Origin: Haloarcula argentinensis DSM 12282
GTDB taxonomy: Archaea > Halobacteriota > Halobacteria > Halobacteriales > Haloarculaceae
DNA length: 64,000 bases
Assembly (NCBI GenBank): GCA_000336895.1
Contig: AOLX01000017.1
Location: 116,648 to 180,647 of the forward strand
Reading direction: 5' to 3'
Shown here in pieces: positions 55,213 to 63,110 of the stretch. The notes beneath the pieces were generated by a model. It ran no database searches, was not told the origin of the DNA, and saw only the letters and a list, made by a program, of their open reading frames with translations. The position numbers and the translations under genes were made by a program. Numbering within the stretch: the stretch's first letter is position 1; the number at the start of each line of letters is the position of its first letter.

Positions 55213-56103
55213 ATGACGCTCCGTGCCCCGCCCGACGAACGGGATCTCGATTCGCTTCGGTCCTTCGGCGTCGTCAACCTCGATAAGCCGCCGGGACCCT
55301 CGGCTCACCAGGTCGCGGCCTGGATCCGGGACGCCACCGGCCAAGACCGGGTTGCTCACGGCGGGACGCTCGATCCGAAGGTGACTGGCTGTCTGCCCGT
55401 GTTGCTCGGTGACGCCGCTCGGATGGCGCAGGTGTTCGATAGCGCCGTCAAGGAGTACGTCACCGTGCTGGAACTCCACGACCAGGCCCCGGCCGATATC
55501 GCGGATATCGTCGCCGAGTTCGAGACCGACATCTACCAGAAGCCACCGCGAAAGAGCGCAGTCAAGCGCCAGTTGCGTTCCCGCCGGATTCACTCACTTG
55601 ACATCCTCGAACAGGGCGAGCGCCGGCTACTCCTGCGAGTCCAGTGCGCTTCGGGCACGTACATTCGGAAACTATGTCACGATATCGGGCTGGCGGCGGG
55701 GACCGGCGCACACATGGGGGACCTCCGCCGGACGGCGACGGGGACCTTCGACGACGCGTCGCTGTCGACGATGCACGAACTCGTGGACGCGCTGGCCTTT
55801 GCTGAGGATGGAGACGAAGCACAACTGCGCGAGATTATCCAGCCCGCAGAGCGCGCGCTGGTCCACCTACCGCGGGTCACGATTGCGCCCAGCGCCGCCC
55901 GCGAAGTCGCCGAGGGCGCGCCGGTGTATGCGCCAGGTGTCATCGAAGCCGGACCGGCCGAAGCAGGCGACGCAGTTCCCGAAATCGGCTCCCAGATCGT
56001 CTCCGTCACGCCCGACGGCGCGGCGGTCTGTCTTGGGACGCTCGTCGGCGACCCGGATGCCGACGACGATCTCGTCGTCGAACTCGACCGCGTGTTGGTG
56101 TGA
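55213..56103 (+). CDS. cbf5: tRNA/rRNA pseudouridine synthase, Cbf5 (TruB family)
   Basis: A 296-residue Cbf5, the catalytic subunit of archaeal H/ACA guide RNPs that converts uridine to pseudouridine in rRNA and also acts on tRNA U55. The catalytic Asp lies in HGGTLDPKVTGCLPVL at about 51-66. VKEYVTVLELHDQ and KRQLRSRRIHSLDIL are family blocks. The C-terminal PUA domain (about 215-285) follows. The gene starts 4 bases after the cmk stop and an upstream ATG in the cmk frame is ignored. Confidence 0.92.
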   Translation: MTLRAPPDERDLDSLRSFGVVNLDKPPGPSAHQVAAWIRDATGQDRVAHGGTLDPKVTGCLPVLLGDAARMAQVFDSAVKEYVTVLELHDQAPADIADIVAEFETDIYQKPPRKSAVKRQLRSRRIHSLDILEQGERRLLLRVQCASGTYIRKLCHDIGLAAGTGAHMGDLRRTATGTFDDASLSTMHELVDALAFAEDGDEAQLREIIQPAERALVHLPRVTIAPSAAREVAEGAPVYAPGVIEAGPAEAGDAVPEIGSQIVSVTPDGAAVCLGTLVGDPDADDDLVVELDRVLV

Positions 56104-56163
56104 AAACAGCGGACCCATCCGCCCCGTGGGAAAAACTAAGACTGTTTACCACATATCACTGAC

Positions 56164-56784
56164 ATGGACCGATGGGTCGACCCTGACGAGGCCGACCCGG
56201 CGCAGTGGCGTGGCACGGGGCCATACGACGATTTGCGCCGGGGTGCTGAGACGGTCTCGGTGCTCGAACGCGCCCTCCGGACGCCGTTGCCGTATCAACA
56301 TGAGGTCGACATCCACCACGACGACGGCGTCGCCGAACAGTTCCAGTCCAGCGAGTATGAGCATGCACGTATCGTCTACAACAGCGGCGTGGACGCCAAC
56401 CAGCGGATCAAACTTCTCACCCGCGGAGTGTTGTGGGGCGGCGGTGAGAAACACCAGCGGTTTCAGGCGCAGTACCGCCGACCGCCACCGCCGACTGAAA
56501 CCGTTCCGTTCGGGGAGTACACTGTCTGGAGTCGGTACCAGTACGGGACTATCGAGCGAACCGACGACGGGTTGACATTCACGAAGAGCGAGGCGGAGCC
56601 GGACGAGTCGCTCCGGGAACTCGACTGGACGACCCTGTTTGACCCGGTTCAGGAACGGCTCGCTGAACTGGAACTGGTGCGAAACCCGGCGTTCAGCAAG
56701 TACCGTCTCGGAGAACTCGACGAGTGGGCGGCCTACCGGACGCGGTTCCAGTACGATCCAAGCGCGTTCGCTGTCGATCCCTGA
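56164..56784 (+). CDS. conserved hypothetical protein, unrecognised
   Basis: A 206-residue protein with no TM helix and no motif that I recognise. It is rich in aromatic residues and Arg (YRRPPPPTETVPFGEYTVW; YEHARIVYNSGVDANQRIK), has an acidic start MDRWVDPDEADPAQW, and ends with DEWAAYRTRFQYDPSAF. Composition and codon use are haloarchaeal, so it is likely real. It is positioned 60 bases after cbf5 with its own start, near no enzyme that would suggest a role. Confidence 0.6.
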   Translation: MDRWVDPDEADPAQWRGTGPYDDLRRGAETVSVLERALRTPLPYQHEVDIHHDDGVAEQFQSSEYEHARIVYNSGVDANQRIKLLTRGVLWGGGEKHQRFQAQYRRPPPPTETVPFGEYTVWSRYQYGTIERTDDGLTFTKSEAEPDESLRELDWTTLFDPVQERLAELELVRNPAFSKYRLGELDEWAAYRTRFQYDPSAFAVDP

Positions 56785-56829
56785 TTATGAGGTGTATAAT
56801 AAATTGAGAGAGGGGCGCTACACACAGTC

Positions 56830-57021
56830 ATGAAGCACCTACTGACTGCGGTCCCGCTCCAACCCGGCGGCGGGTTCCTCGAACTGGCGCTGCTGTTCCT
56901 TGTCCTCGCTGTCGTCGCCGGGTTGGCTGGACTGAGCGGTGTGGCGGGGCTCAGTATGCGAATCGCGAAGATCCTCGTCGTCGGCTTCCTCGTCCTGATG
57001 GTCGTTAGCTTCCTCCTGTGA
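56830..57021 (+). CDS. DUF1328-like small membrane protein
   Basis: A 63-residue protein with two hydrophobic helices separated by a glycine-rich turn (VAGLAGLSGVAGLSMRIAKI), typical of the YtjA/DUF1328 family of small membrane proteins. In bacteria members rise under stress; in archaea nothing is known. It sits 75 bases ahead of grpE on the same strand and could share its control. Confidence 0.7.
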   Translation: MKHLLTAVPLQPGGGFLELALLFLVLAVVAGLAGLSGVAGLSMRIAKILVVGFLVLMVVSFLL

Positions 57022-57096
57022 GGCCGACGCCGCCGGACAGTGTCACTGCCACGCCGTTTCTGAATCCTTTTATCCACGTGACGACTTCTATCGGGT

Positions 57097-57777
57097 ATGA
57101 CCGAGCAGGACGCAGCCGACGACACGGCCGCGACGGAGGAGTCGACCGCAAGCGAGGCGCAAGCGGACGGCGACGTCGACGCTGATCTCGAGGGCGCACC
57201 CGAAGATGTCGATACGGACGAGGTCGACATTGGTGAGTTCGATGTCGACGACGAGCTGATCGACCGGGTCGTCGAGTCGGACCCTGAAGACATCGCCCGG
57301 GAGCTCGCTGGGTTGCGGACGCGAGCCGACAGCCTCGAATCGCAGGTCGGCGAGCAGGACGAAACCATCGAAGAGCTAGAGGAGAAGCTCAAACGCAAGC
57401 AAGCGGAGTTCCAGAACTACAAGAAGCGGATGGACAAGCGTCGCGAACAGGAACAGAAGCGTGCCACCGAGGACCTCGTGACGCGCCTGCTCGACGTTCG
57501 AGATAACCTTGAGCGCGCACTCGACCAAGACGAAGATACTGATATCAGGGGAGGGGTCGAATCCACGCTTCGCCAGTTAGACGACGTGCTCGACGCCGAG
57601 AACGTCGAGGTTATCGATCCCGAACCCGGCGGAGATGTCGACCCGACGCAGCATCAGGTGCTCGCCCGCGTCGACAGCGACCAGCCGGACGGGACAATCG
57701 CCGATGTCCACCGGCCGGGCTACGAGATGGCCGACAAGGTACTGCGTGAGGCACAGGTCACTGTCAGCGAGGAGTAG
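57097..57777 (+). CDS. grpE: nucleotide exchange factor GrpE
   Basis: A 226-residue GrpE, the nucleotide exchanger of DnaK. The first about 55 residues are an acidic, disordered halophilic extension. A long coiled coil (RTRADSLESQVGEQDETIEELE) follows, then the beta-wing domain with QHQVLARVDSDQPDGTI and VHRPGYEMADKVLREAQV. It forms a dimer. It precedes dnaK by 165 bases, with a promoter-like region in the gap. Confidence 0.92.
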   Translation: MTEQDAADDTAATEESTASEAQADGDVDADLEGAPEDVDTDEVDIGEFDVDDELIDRVVESDPEDIARELAGLRTRADSLESQVGEQDETIEELEEKLKRKQAEFQNYKKRMDKRREQEQKRATEDLVTRLLDVRDNLERALDQDEDTDIRGGVESTLRQLDDVLDAENVEVIDPEPGGDVDPTQHQVLARVDSDQPDGTIADVHRPGYEMADKVLREAQVTVSEE

Positions 57778-57848
57778 TGGCCACCGCTGTCGGTGCAGCG
57801 GTCGTATTGCGGTACATTAAATAATCACCGGTCAGAGAGGGCCGCCGA

Positions 57849-57856
57849 GTATAAAA
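57849..57856 (+). promoter_or_regulatory. TATA-like element in the grpE-dnaK gap
   Basis: GTATAAAA about 90 bases before the dnaK ATG. A second TTTTAA at 57909-57914 is 30 bases before the ATG and fits a leaderless dnaK transcript better. The two may be heat-inducible and basal promoters, but this is inference. Confidence 0.4.
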
Positions 57857-57942
57857 CCGCCCGGAGGAGGCCCTTTCGACCGTTTTTCGCATCAGCACAT
57901 CTAGCAACTTTTAACCGGCCGAATCCGCTATGAGCGGGTAAG

Positions 57943-59853
57943 ATGGCGAGCAACAAGATTCTGGGTATCGACCTTGGGACCACGAACAGCGCGTTCGCGG
58001 TCATGGAAGGTGGCGACCCTGAAATCATTGTCAACGGCGAAGGCGAGCGGACAACACCGTCCGTCGTCGCGTTCGACGACGGCGAGCGACTCGTCGGGAA
58101 ACCGGCGAAGAACCAGGCGATAAAGAACCCAGACGAGACCATCCAGTCGATCAAGCGCCACATGGGCGAAGACGACTACACGGTCGAACTGGATGGGGAG
58201 GAGTACACGCCGGAACAGGTCTCGGCGATGATTCTCCAGAAAATAAAACACGACGCCGAGGAGTACCTCGGCGACGAGATCGAGAAGGCCGTTATTACGG
58301 TCCCGGCGTACTTCAACGACCGACAGCGTCAGGCGACCAAAGACGCCGGCGAGATCGCCGGCTTCGAGGTCGAGCGCATCGTCAACGAGCCGACCGCGGC
58401 TGCGATGGCCTACGGCCTCGACGACGAGTCCGACCAGACCGTCCTCGTGTACGACCTCGGTGGCGGAACCTTCGACGTCTCCATCCTCGATCTCGGTGGC
58501 GGCGTCTACGAGGTCGTCGCGACCAACGGGGACAACGACCTCGGTGGCGACGACTGGGACCACGCTATCATCGATTACCTCGCCGACGAGTTCGAGGCCG
58601 AACACGGCATCGACCTCCGCGACGACCGGCAGGCCCTCCAGCGACTGACCGAGGCTGCCGAGGAAGCCAAGATCGAGCTTTCCTCGCGTAAGGAAACCCG
58701 CATCAACCTCCCGTTCATCGCGACGACAGATGACGGTCCGCTGGACCTCGAACAGAAGATCACGCGTGCGAAGTTCGAGTCTCTCACAGAAGACCTCATC
58801 GAGCGCACCGTCGGCCCGACGGAGCAGGCGCTCGCCGACGCCGACTACACAAAAAGCGACATCGACGAGGTCATCCTCGTCGGCGGCTCGACGCGGATGC
58901 CCCAGGTGCAGGACCAGGTCGAGGAGATGACCGGGCAGGAGCCGAAGAAGAACGTCAACCCCGACGAGGCCGTCGCGCTGGGCGCGGCCATCCAGGCTGG
59001 CGTCCTGAGCGGTGACGTGGACGACATCGTCCTGCTCGACGTGACGCCGCTGTCACTGGGTGTCGAGGTCAAGGGTGGTCTGTTCGAGCGGCTCATCGAG
59101 AAGAACACGACCATTCCGACCGAGGAGTCGAAGATCTTCACGACAGCTCAGGACAACCAGACGCAGGTCCAGATCCGCGTCTTCCAGGGCGAGCGTGAAA
59201 TCGCCGAGGAGAACGAACTGCTGGGCGCGTTCGCGCTTTCGGGCATCCCGCCGGCACCCGCAGGCACGCCGCAGATCGAGGTGTCGTTCAACATCGACGA
59301 GAACGGTATCGTCAACGTCGAAGCCGAAGACAAGGGCTCGGGCAACAAGGAGGACATCACTATCGAAGGCGGTGCTGGCCTCTCCGACGACCAGATCGAG
59401 GAAATGCAGCAGGAGGCCGAACAGCACGCCGAAGAGGACGAGCAGCGCCGCGAGCGCATCGAAGCGCGCAACGAGGCCGAGGCGTCCGTCCGCCGCGCCG
59501 AGACACTCCTCGACGAAAACGAGGAAGAAATCGACGAAGACCTCCAGTCTGACATCGAAGCGAAAATCGAGGACGTCGAGGAAGTCCTCGAAGACGAGGA
59601 CGCCACGAAGGAGGACTACGAGGACGTCACCGAAACCCTGAGCGAGGAACTGCAGGAGATCGGCAAGCAGATGTACCAGGATGAGGCCCAGCAGGCCGCA
59701 GGCGGTGCCGCGGGCGCTGGTCCGGGCGGCGCAGCCGGGGCCGGCCCCGGCGGTGCTGCCGGTCCGGGCGGCGCAGCGGGCGGTGCGGCCGAGCAGGGCG
59801 AGGAGTACGTCGACGCCGACTTCGAAGACGTTGACGACGAGGACGAGGACTGA
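57943..59853 (+). CDS. dnaK: molecular chaperone DnaK (Hsp70)
   Basis: A 636-residue Hsp70. The ATPase domain starts [37 protein letters not shown] and [13 protein letters not shown] are phosphate and adenosine motifs. The substrate-binding domain with [14 protein letters not shown] and [19 protein letters not shown] follows, then a helical lid. The tail is Gly/Ala/Pro repeats ([10 protein letters not shown]) ending in an acidic [11 protein letters not shown] motif. Length is normal. dnaJ lies 3.2 kb downstream instead of directly after it. Confidence 0.95.
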   Translation: MASNKILGIDLGTTNSAFAVMEGGDPEIIVNGEGERTTPSVVAFDDGERLVGKPAKNQAIKNPDETIQSIKRHMGEDDYTVELDGEEYTPEQVSAMILQKIKHDAEEYLGDEIEKAVITVPAYFNDRQRQATKDAGEIAGFEVERIVNEPTAAAMAYGLDDESDQTVLVYDLGGGTFDVSILDLGGGVYEVVATNGDNDLGGDDWDHAIIDYLADEFEAEHGIDLRDDRQALQRLTEAAEEAKIELSSRKETRINLPFIATTDDGPLDLEQKITRAKFESLTEDLIERTVGPTEQALADADYTKSDIDEVILVGGSTRMPQVQDQVEEMTGQEPKKNVNPDEAVALGAAIQAGVLSGDVDDIVLLDVTPLSLGVEVKGGLFERLIEKNTTIPTEESKIFTTAQDNQTQVQIRVFQGEREIAEENELLGAFALSGIPPAPAGTPQIEVSFNIDENGIVNVEAEDKGSGNKEDITIEGGAGLSDDQIEEMQQEAEQHAEEDEQRRERIEARNEAEASVRRAETLLDENEEEIDEDLQSDIEAKIEDVEEVLEDEDATKEDYEDVTETLSEELQEIGKQMYQDEAQQAAGGAAGAGPGGAAGAGPGGAAGPGGAAGGAAEQGEEYVDADFEDVDDEDED

Positions 59854-59868
59854 AAGGCCGAGTCCGAG

Positions 59869-59956
59869 TCGTCGGCTCGATAGACGAACGTAGTGAGTCT
59901 ATCGGTGTCTGAAAAACCGAGCGAAGCGAGATTTTTCAGTTCGACGAAGCCGACGA
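59869..59956. repeat. three-way-junction palindrome downstream of dnaK
   Basis: Outer arms TCGTCGGCT (59869-59877) and AGCCGACGA (59948-59956) enclose two hairpins: CGATAGAC/GTCTATCG (59878-59885 and 59897-59904) and CTGAAAAA/TTTTTCAG (59909-59916 and 59932-59939). The second loop contains GAGCGAAGCGAG, the motif that also fills the spacer after carA. It may end the dnaK mRNA or be a dispersed palindromic element. Confidence 0.65.
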
Positions 59957-60279
59957 CGAATAAGTCGTTTTCACCAGCCCGTTAGACGTGATCTGACGGA
60001 CGTTCAACAGCAATCGGCGCGTATTTTCTGCTCGGACGAAAGTACTGAGGGAGGGCCACGAGTGTGCTGAGTAGTGGCAAATTTGTGAAACGAGCGGGTT
60101 GGGTCAGAAAGGTCAGCTATCCAGTACATAGCTGGGTTCCATCACTTTGAGTCGGTGGTCGCCGTAAGTGGACACATCGCCGTGACGATGCTTGTAGCCC
60201 ATCGATCGGAGCATTAGTAGGGTTAGCCTAGCGGTGGTGACCCTGATAATCAGAACAGTACAAGATAATGAAAATAGTG

Positions 60280-60288
60280 TATATATAT
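60280..60288 (+). promoter_or_regulatory. TATA box for the winged-helix gene at 60315
   Basis: TATATATAT lies about 31 bases upstream of the GTG at 60315, in an A+T-rich stretch. It supports the GTG as start and a leaderless mRNA. Confidence 0.6.
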
Positions 60289-60314
60289 CATATAGTCGAG
60301 CGTACGACTGCACA

Positions 60315-60632
60315 GTGTGCGACCAGAAGCAGACTCAGGCGCAGCGGCTGAGTTCCCATCTCGACGCGGTGCGACACGAGGATCGTCGGCGGATACTCTT
60401 AGCGATACGTGACACGGAGCGATGGCGGCCGTCTATCTCGGAGTTCGACGGCGGGCGGACACCAGTGGGAGAGCCGGCAATCCCGGCGAATCTCTATCAC
60501 CGTCATCTCCCGAAGTTGGCGGAGATGGGGCTCATCGAATGGGACCGGGAAACCCACCGGGTAACACGCGGCCCGGAGTACGAACAGGTCCGACCGCTCC
60601 TTGCGTTTCTGTCCGAGAGCTACGACGAGTGA
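60315..60632 (+). CDS. winged-helix protein, DUF7344-like
   Basis: A 105-residue protein starting at GTG (VCDQKQTQAQRL). Helices SSHLDAVRHEDRRRILLAI and NLYHRHLPKLAEMGLIEWD followed by wing TRGPEYEQV form an ArsR/DUF7344-like DNA-binding fold. The upstream frame to 60234 crosses the TATA box and is noncoding. Its target is unknown; it lies between dnaK and a TrmB regulator. Confidence 0.75.
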   Translation: MCDQKQTQAQRLSSHLDAVRHEDRRRILLAIRDTERWRPSISEFDGGRTPVGEPAIPANLYHRHLPKLAEMGLIEWDRETHRVTRGPEYEQVRPLLAFLSESYDE

Positions 60633-60668
60633 GATAGAGGGAGGGCAAAGATTCAACCCCGTTGTTCA

Positions 60669-61478
60669 CTAGTCCTGTTCGAGTGGCGTCATTTCGACGA
60701 CGCCCTGCGAGAGGAGGCGGCGCGCGATGACGATGAGTCCGTTCCTGAGTCCGGTCGCGAAGATGGCCTGTTCGTCGCCAGTCTGTGGGTCGATTGAGCT
60801 AACGAGCATTGTCGACCTGTCGACAAGGAGGAGTCGTCCGACGGCAGCGTCCTCCTCCGGTGTCATTTCACTGTGGAGCCAGTCCAGTTCCGACAGGAAC
60901 GCGGTGGCGCGGGGGATTTCCTGTTCCACGCGGTCCCGTATCGAGGGGGACCCGGTCCCGACAATGAGGTCGGTGTTCGCGTCAAGCGAATTGAGTTGCG
61001 CAATCAGTGGGTCGGTGAGGACCGCTTCGGAACCAATGACGAGAACCACTTCGTCGGTCGCGTCCTCGCTGATCGCTGCGGCGCGGTTCTCGATAGCATC
61101 GGACCCGGAGAGCGACCAGACTTCCTGTAACTCGGCCTCGTCGTCTTCGGGTTCGATGCGTCCCATCTCGCGCAGTGCGGACTGGAGGCGCTCGACACGC
61201 TCTTCGTACTGATCGCGGAGCGTTTCGGTGGCCTCGGAGAGTGGGACGGCTCGGAACTGCTGGGGACTCGAATGCTGGACTTCGACCAGCCCCTTCGCTT
61301 CGAGAATCCGGACTGCGTCGTAGACACGCGTTCTCGGGACTTCAGTTACCTCGCTCAATCCTTTGGCCGTGCCGCTGGACATCCGAGAAAGTCCCACAAA
61401 ACACTTCGCCTCGTATTCTTTCAGGCCCAACTCCTGGAGTAAACTTATCGCTTCTTCGTGTGTTGCATCAGATGTCAT
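60669..61478 (-). CDS. TrmB family transcriptional regulator
   Basis: A 269-residue regulator. The N-terminal winged helix (LLQELGLKEYEAKCFVGLSR then TEVPRTRVYDAVRILEAKGLV) is typical TrmB. The C-terminal half (about 110-270) is a PLD-like/TrmBL2-type domain with VVLVIGSEAVLTDPLIAQLNS rather than the sugar-binding domain of TrmB1. Start is ATG 61478 or the ATG three codons earlier. It is convergent with the small winged-helix gene; the upstream region to 62091 is A+T-rich and may carry its operator. Target unknown. Confidence 0.85.
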   Translation of the reverse strand: MTSDATHEEAISLLQELGLKEYEAKCFVGLSRMSSGTAKGLSEVTEVPRTRVYDAVRILEAKGLVEVQHSSPQQFRAVPLSEATETLRDQYEERVERLQSALREMGRIEPEDDEAELQEVWSLSGSDAIENRAAAISEDATDEVVLVIGSEAVLTDPLIAQLNSLDANTDLIVGTGSPSIRDRVEQEIPRATAFLSELDWLHSEMTPEEDAAVGRLLLVDRSTMLVSSIDPQTGDEQAIFATGLRNGLIVIARRLLSQGVVEMTPLEQD

Positions 61479-61487
61479 GTGTCCCAA

Positions 61488-62091
61488 CGTTCATCTCGGT
61501 GGAAGCCGAGGATATGTAGGAAGATGATGCTCACAGGTAAAAGACGTTGTTACTACCACATTGTCGTCTCTCGACCGAATTAGCGGTTCTCAGTACAGTC
61601 CGGAGCGTATTATGGCGATCCGGATGTCAGCTATCGCAAGTGCTCATCTGTGTGTCGGTGCTTCGGCCCCATACCTTGTTTACTCAGTTAATCACACAAC
61701 TGTTATACATCGGTCCGGAGTAGAGATAGTTGGCACGCGGCATCCTATGTGTCCCAACCACATCTGCTGCGTGCCACTTTCACGAAAGCTGTACACGCTG
61801 TCCGCAAGCAGTATGTCTAGACTGAGAGTCCACCAGAACAATTGTCCCAGATACACACAGCAATTGTTTCGCCATCTGCAGCGGTACGTCTCGTGGAAAC
61901 AGTCTACATTGAAATACAAGTTTAGCCGATAGCTAGTATATAAGATTGCAGTCATAAATGATACTTCACATCCGACGTTGAAAACTCAGTACCGCTGTTT
62001 ACTCGATAACCAGATAGTTATTTTATACATCACGGTTCCGACTGATGAATTGACAGTAGAATTAATATGATTGGTCGACATATTTCTAATA
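61488..62091. other. A+T-rich 600-base stretch between trmB-like gene and HalOD1 gene
   Basis: No supportable gene; a 123-codon frame on the + strand (61561-61932) has codon use unlike neighbouring genes. The 12-base string ATGTGTCCCAAC appears at 61478 (covering the TrmB start) and at about 61747, and TGTCCCAG at about 61844, a possible repeated regulator site. Confidence 0.5.
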
Positions 62092-62400
62092 ATGAGTGGG
62101 TCCGACAGGCGGCCCGACCGAACATCTGACGGCCCGGACACGCTCCACGCGGAGTTCGACTGGGGTTCGATCTCACCGTCAGTGGCGGTCGTACAAACGG
62201 TCGCGATTGCGGCTGAGCAAGAGGCGATAGAGCTATCGCCCCTTATTGAAACGCTCGATCCGGACGCGCTCGATCAACTATTTGTCCATTCGGCAGAGCC
62301 AGACAGTGCCGTCTCGCTCTCGTTTCAACTGGGCGAATACGCAGTGACCGTAACCGGAACCGGGGACGTGTATGTCCGCACCGGATCCGTTCATTTGTGA
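62092..62400 (+). CDS. HalOD1 domain protein
   Basis: A 102-residue protein: a 20-residue polar lead, then a HalOD1 output domain with ISPSVAVVQTVAIAAEQEAI, LIETLDPDALDQLF and a C-terminal beta strand YAVTVTGTGDVYVR. HalOD1 is a haloarchaeal domain usually attached to response regulators; stand-alone copies have unknown roles in signal transduction. Start 62092 is chosen by the domain start. Confidence 0.85.
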   Translation: MSGSDRRPDRTSDGPDTLHAEFDWGSISPSVAVVQTVAIAAEQEAIELSPLIETLDPDALDQLFVHSAEPDSAVSLSFQLGEYAVTVTGTGDVYVRTGSVHL

Positions 62401-62483
62401 CTGCACACGGGACAGGAACCGCCGCCAACGAGAGGAGACGTTTCCCGAAGCTGCTCTAGCGGACCACCTGTGAGAGGAAACAG

Positions 62484-62999
62484 TCAGCCAGTCTCGTTCC
62501 CGAGCGTTACTGTGTCGAGCGTCGTTGTCCGCTCGTCCGGCGCACCGAGTGGCCGGCCGGTCCAGCGGACCGCGACGGTGTCGCCGCTGTCGAGATAGAA
62601 GCCGACCGAGACGTCGCCGTCGAGGTAGTTCCCGTCGCCGTCCGAGTCCACGCGCGGGTCGTCAACGACGACCGTATCGCCGGGGCCGACGGGCAACTGG
62701 TCCGCCTCGGCCCACGTCAGCGTGGTCGAGCGGTTCCGGTCCGCGTCGGTGACGACGAGCGCCAGCGCGCGCGTACTGGTGTCCATGAGCCGGTCCCCAC
62801 TGGCGTGAGTAAGCGTCACCGCGCCCGTCTCGGCGTCGAACTGGCCGTCGAGAGTGACCGACGGCGACGCCGTCCGCAGGTCAGCGCCCGGACCGACGAC
62901 GAGTGCGACCAGCCCGGCGACGGCCAGTGCCGCGAGTCCCCAGACTGCGACTCGCTCGACCGTGACGAGACCTCGACCGCGCGACGACTCGGGACTCAT
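62484..62999 (-). CDS. type IV pilin-like secreted protein (DUF1628-like)
   Basis: A 171-residue exported protein with a short basic N-terminus, RGRGLVTVERV, and one hydrophobic helix (about 15-38), then a soluble domain. The GAVTLTHASGDRL block and the final VRWTGRPLG match the DUF1628 pilin-type beta domain of haloarchaea. A canonical prepilin peptidase site was not clear, so it may be a membrane-tethered relative rather than a true pilin. Divergent from dnaJ. Confidence 0.6.
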   Translation of the reverse strand: MSPESSRGRGLVTVERVAVWGLAALAVAGLVALVVGPGADLRTASPSVTLDGQFDAETGAVTLTHASGDRLMDTSTRALALVVTDADRNRSTTLTWAEADQLPVGPGDTVVVDDPRVDSDGDGNYLDGDVSVGFYLDSGDTVAVRWTGRPLGAPDERTTTLDTVTLGNETG

Positions 63000-63110
63000 T
63001 GCTGGAGGGCTCTCCCGGGACGAAAATAAGCGCCCCGGTACGGGTCGAACACGATTAGTCGGCAACCCGTTCTTTTGAAGTAGCTCAATCGTCTAAGCCT
63101 TGTACAACGA

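Larger units (their letters stand above)
59854..60314. other. intergenic region with nested hairpins after dnaK
   Basis: No solid gene. Positions 59869-59956 can fold as a three-way junction (see the separate repeat entry). Beyond it, a 33-codon reverse frame (60113-60214) has haloarchaeal-type third positions and may be a gene remnant. The last 70 bases before 60315 are A+T-rich and contain the promoter of the next gene. Confidence 0.5.

Noticed and set aside
52929..55277. 782-codon reverse frame across adk, DUF106 and cmk
   Set aside because: Antisense shadow of three conserved genes.
61561..61932. 123-codon forward frame in the A+T-rich gap
   Set aside because: Codon use unlike neighbouring genes, no recognisable domain, and no promoter placement that suits it.
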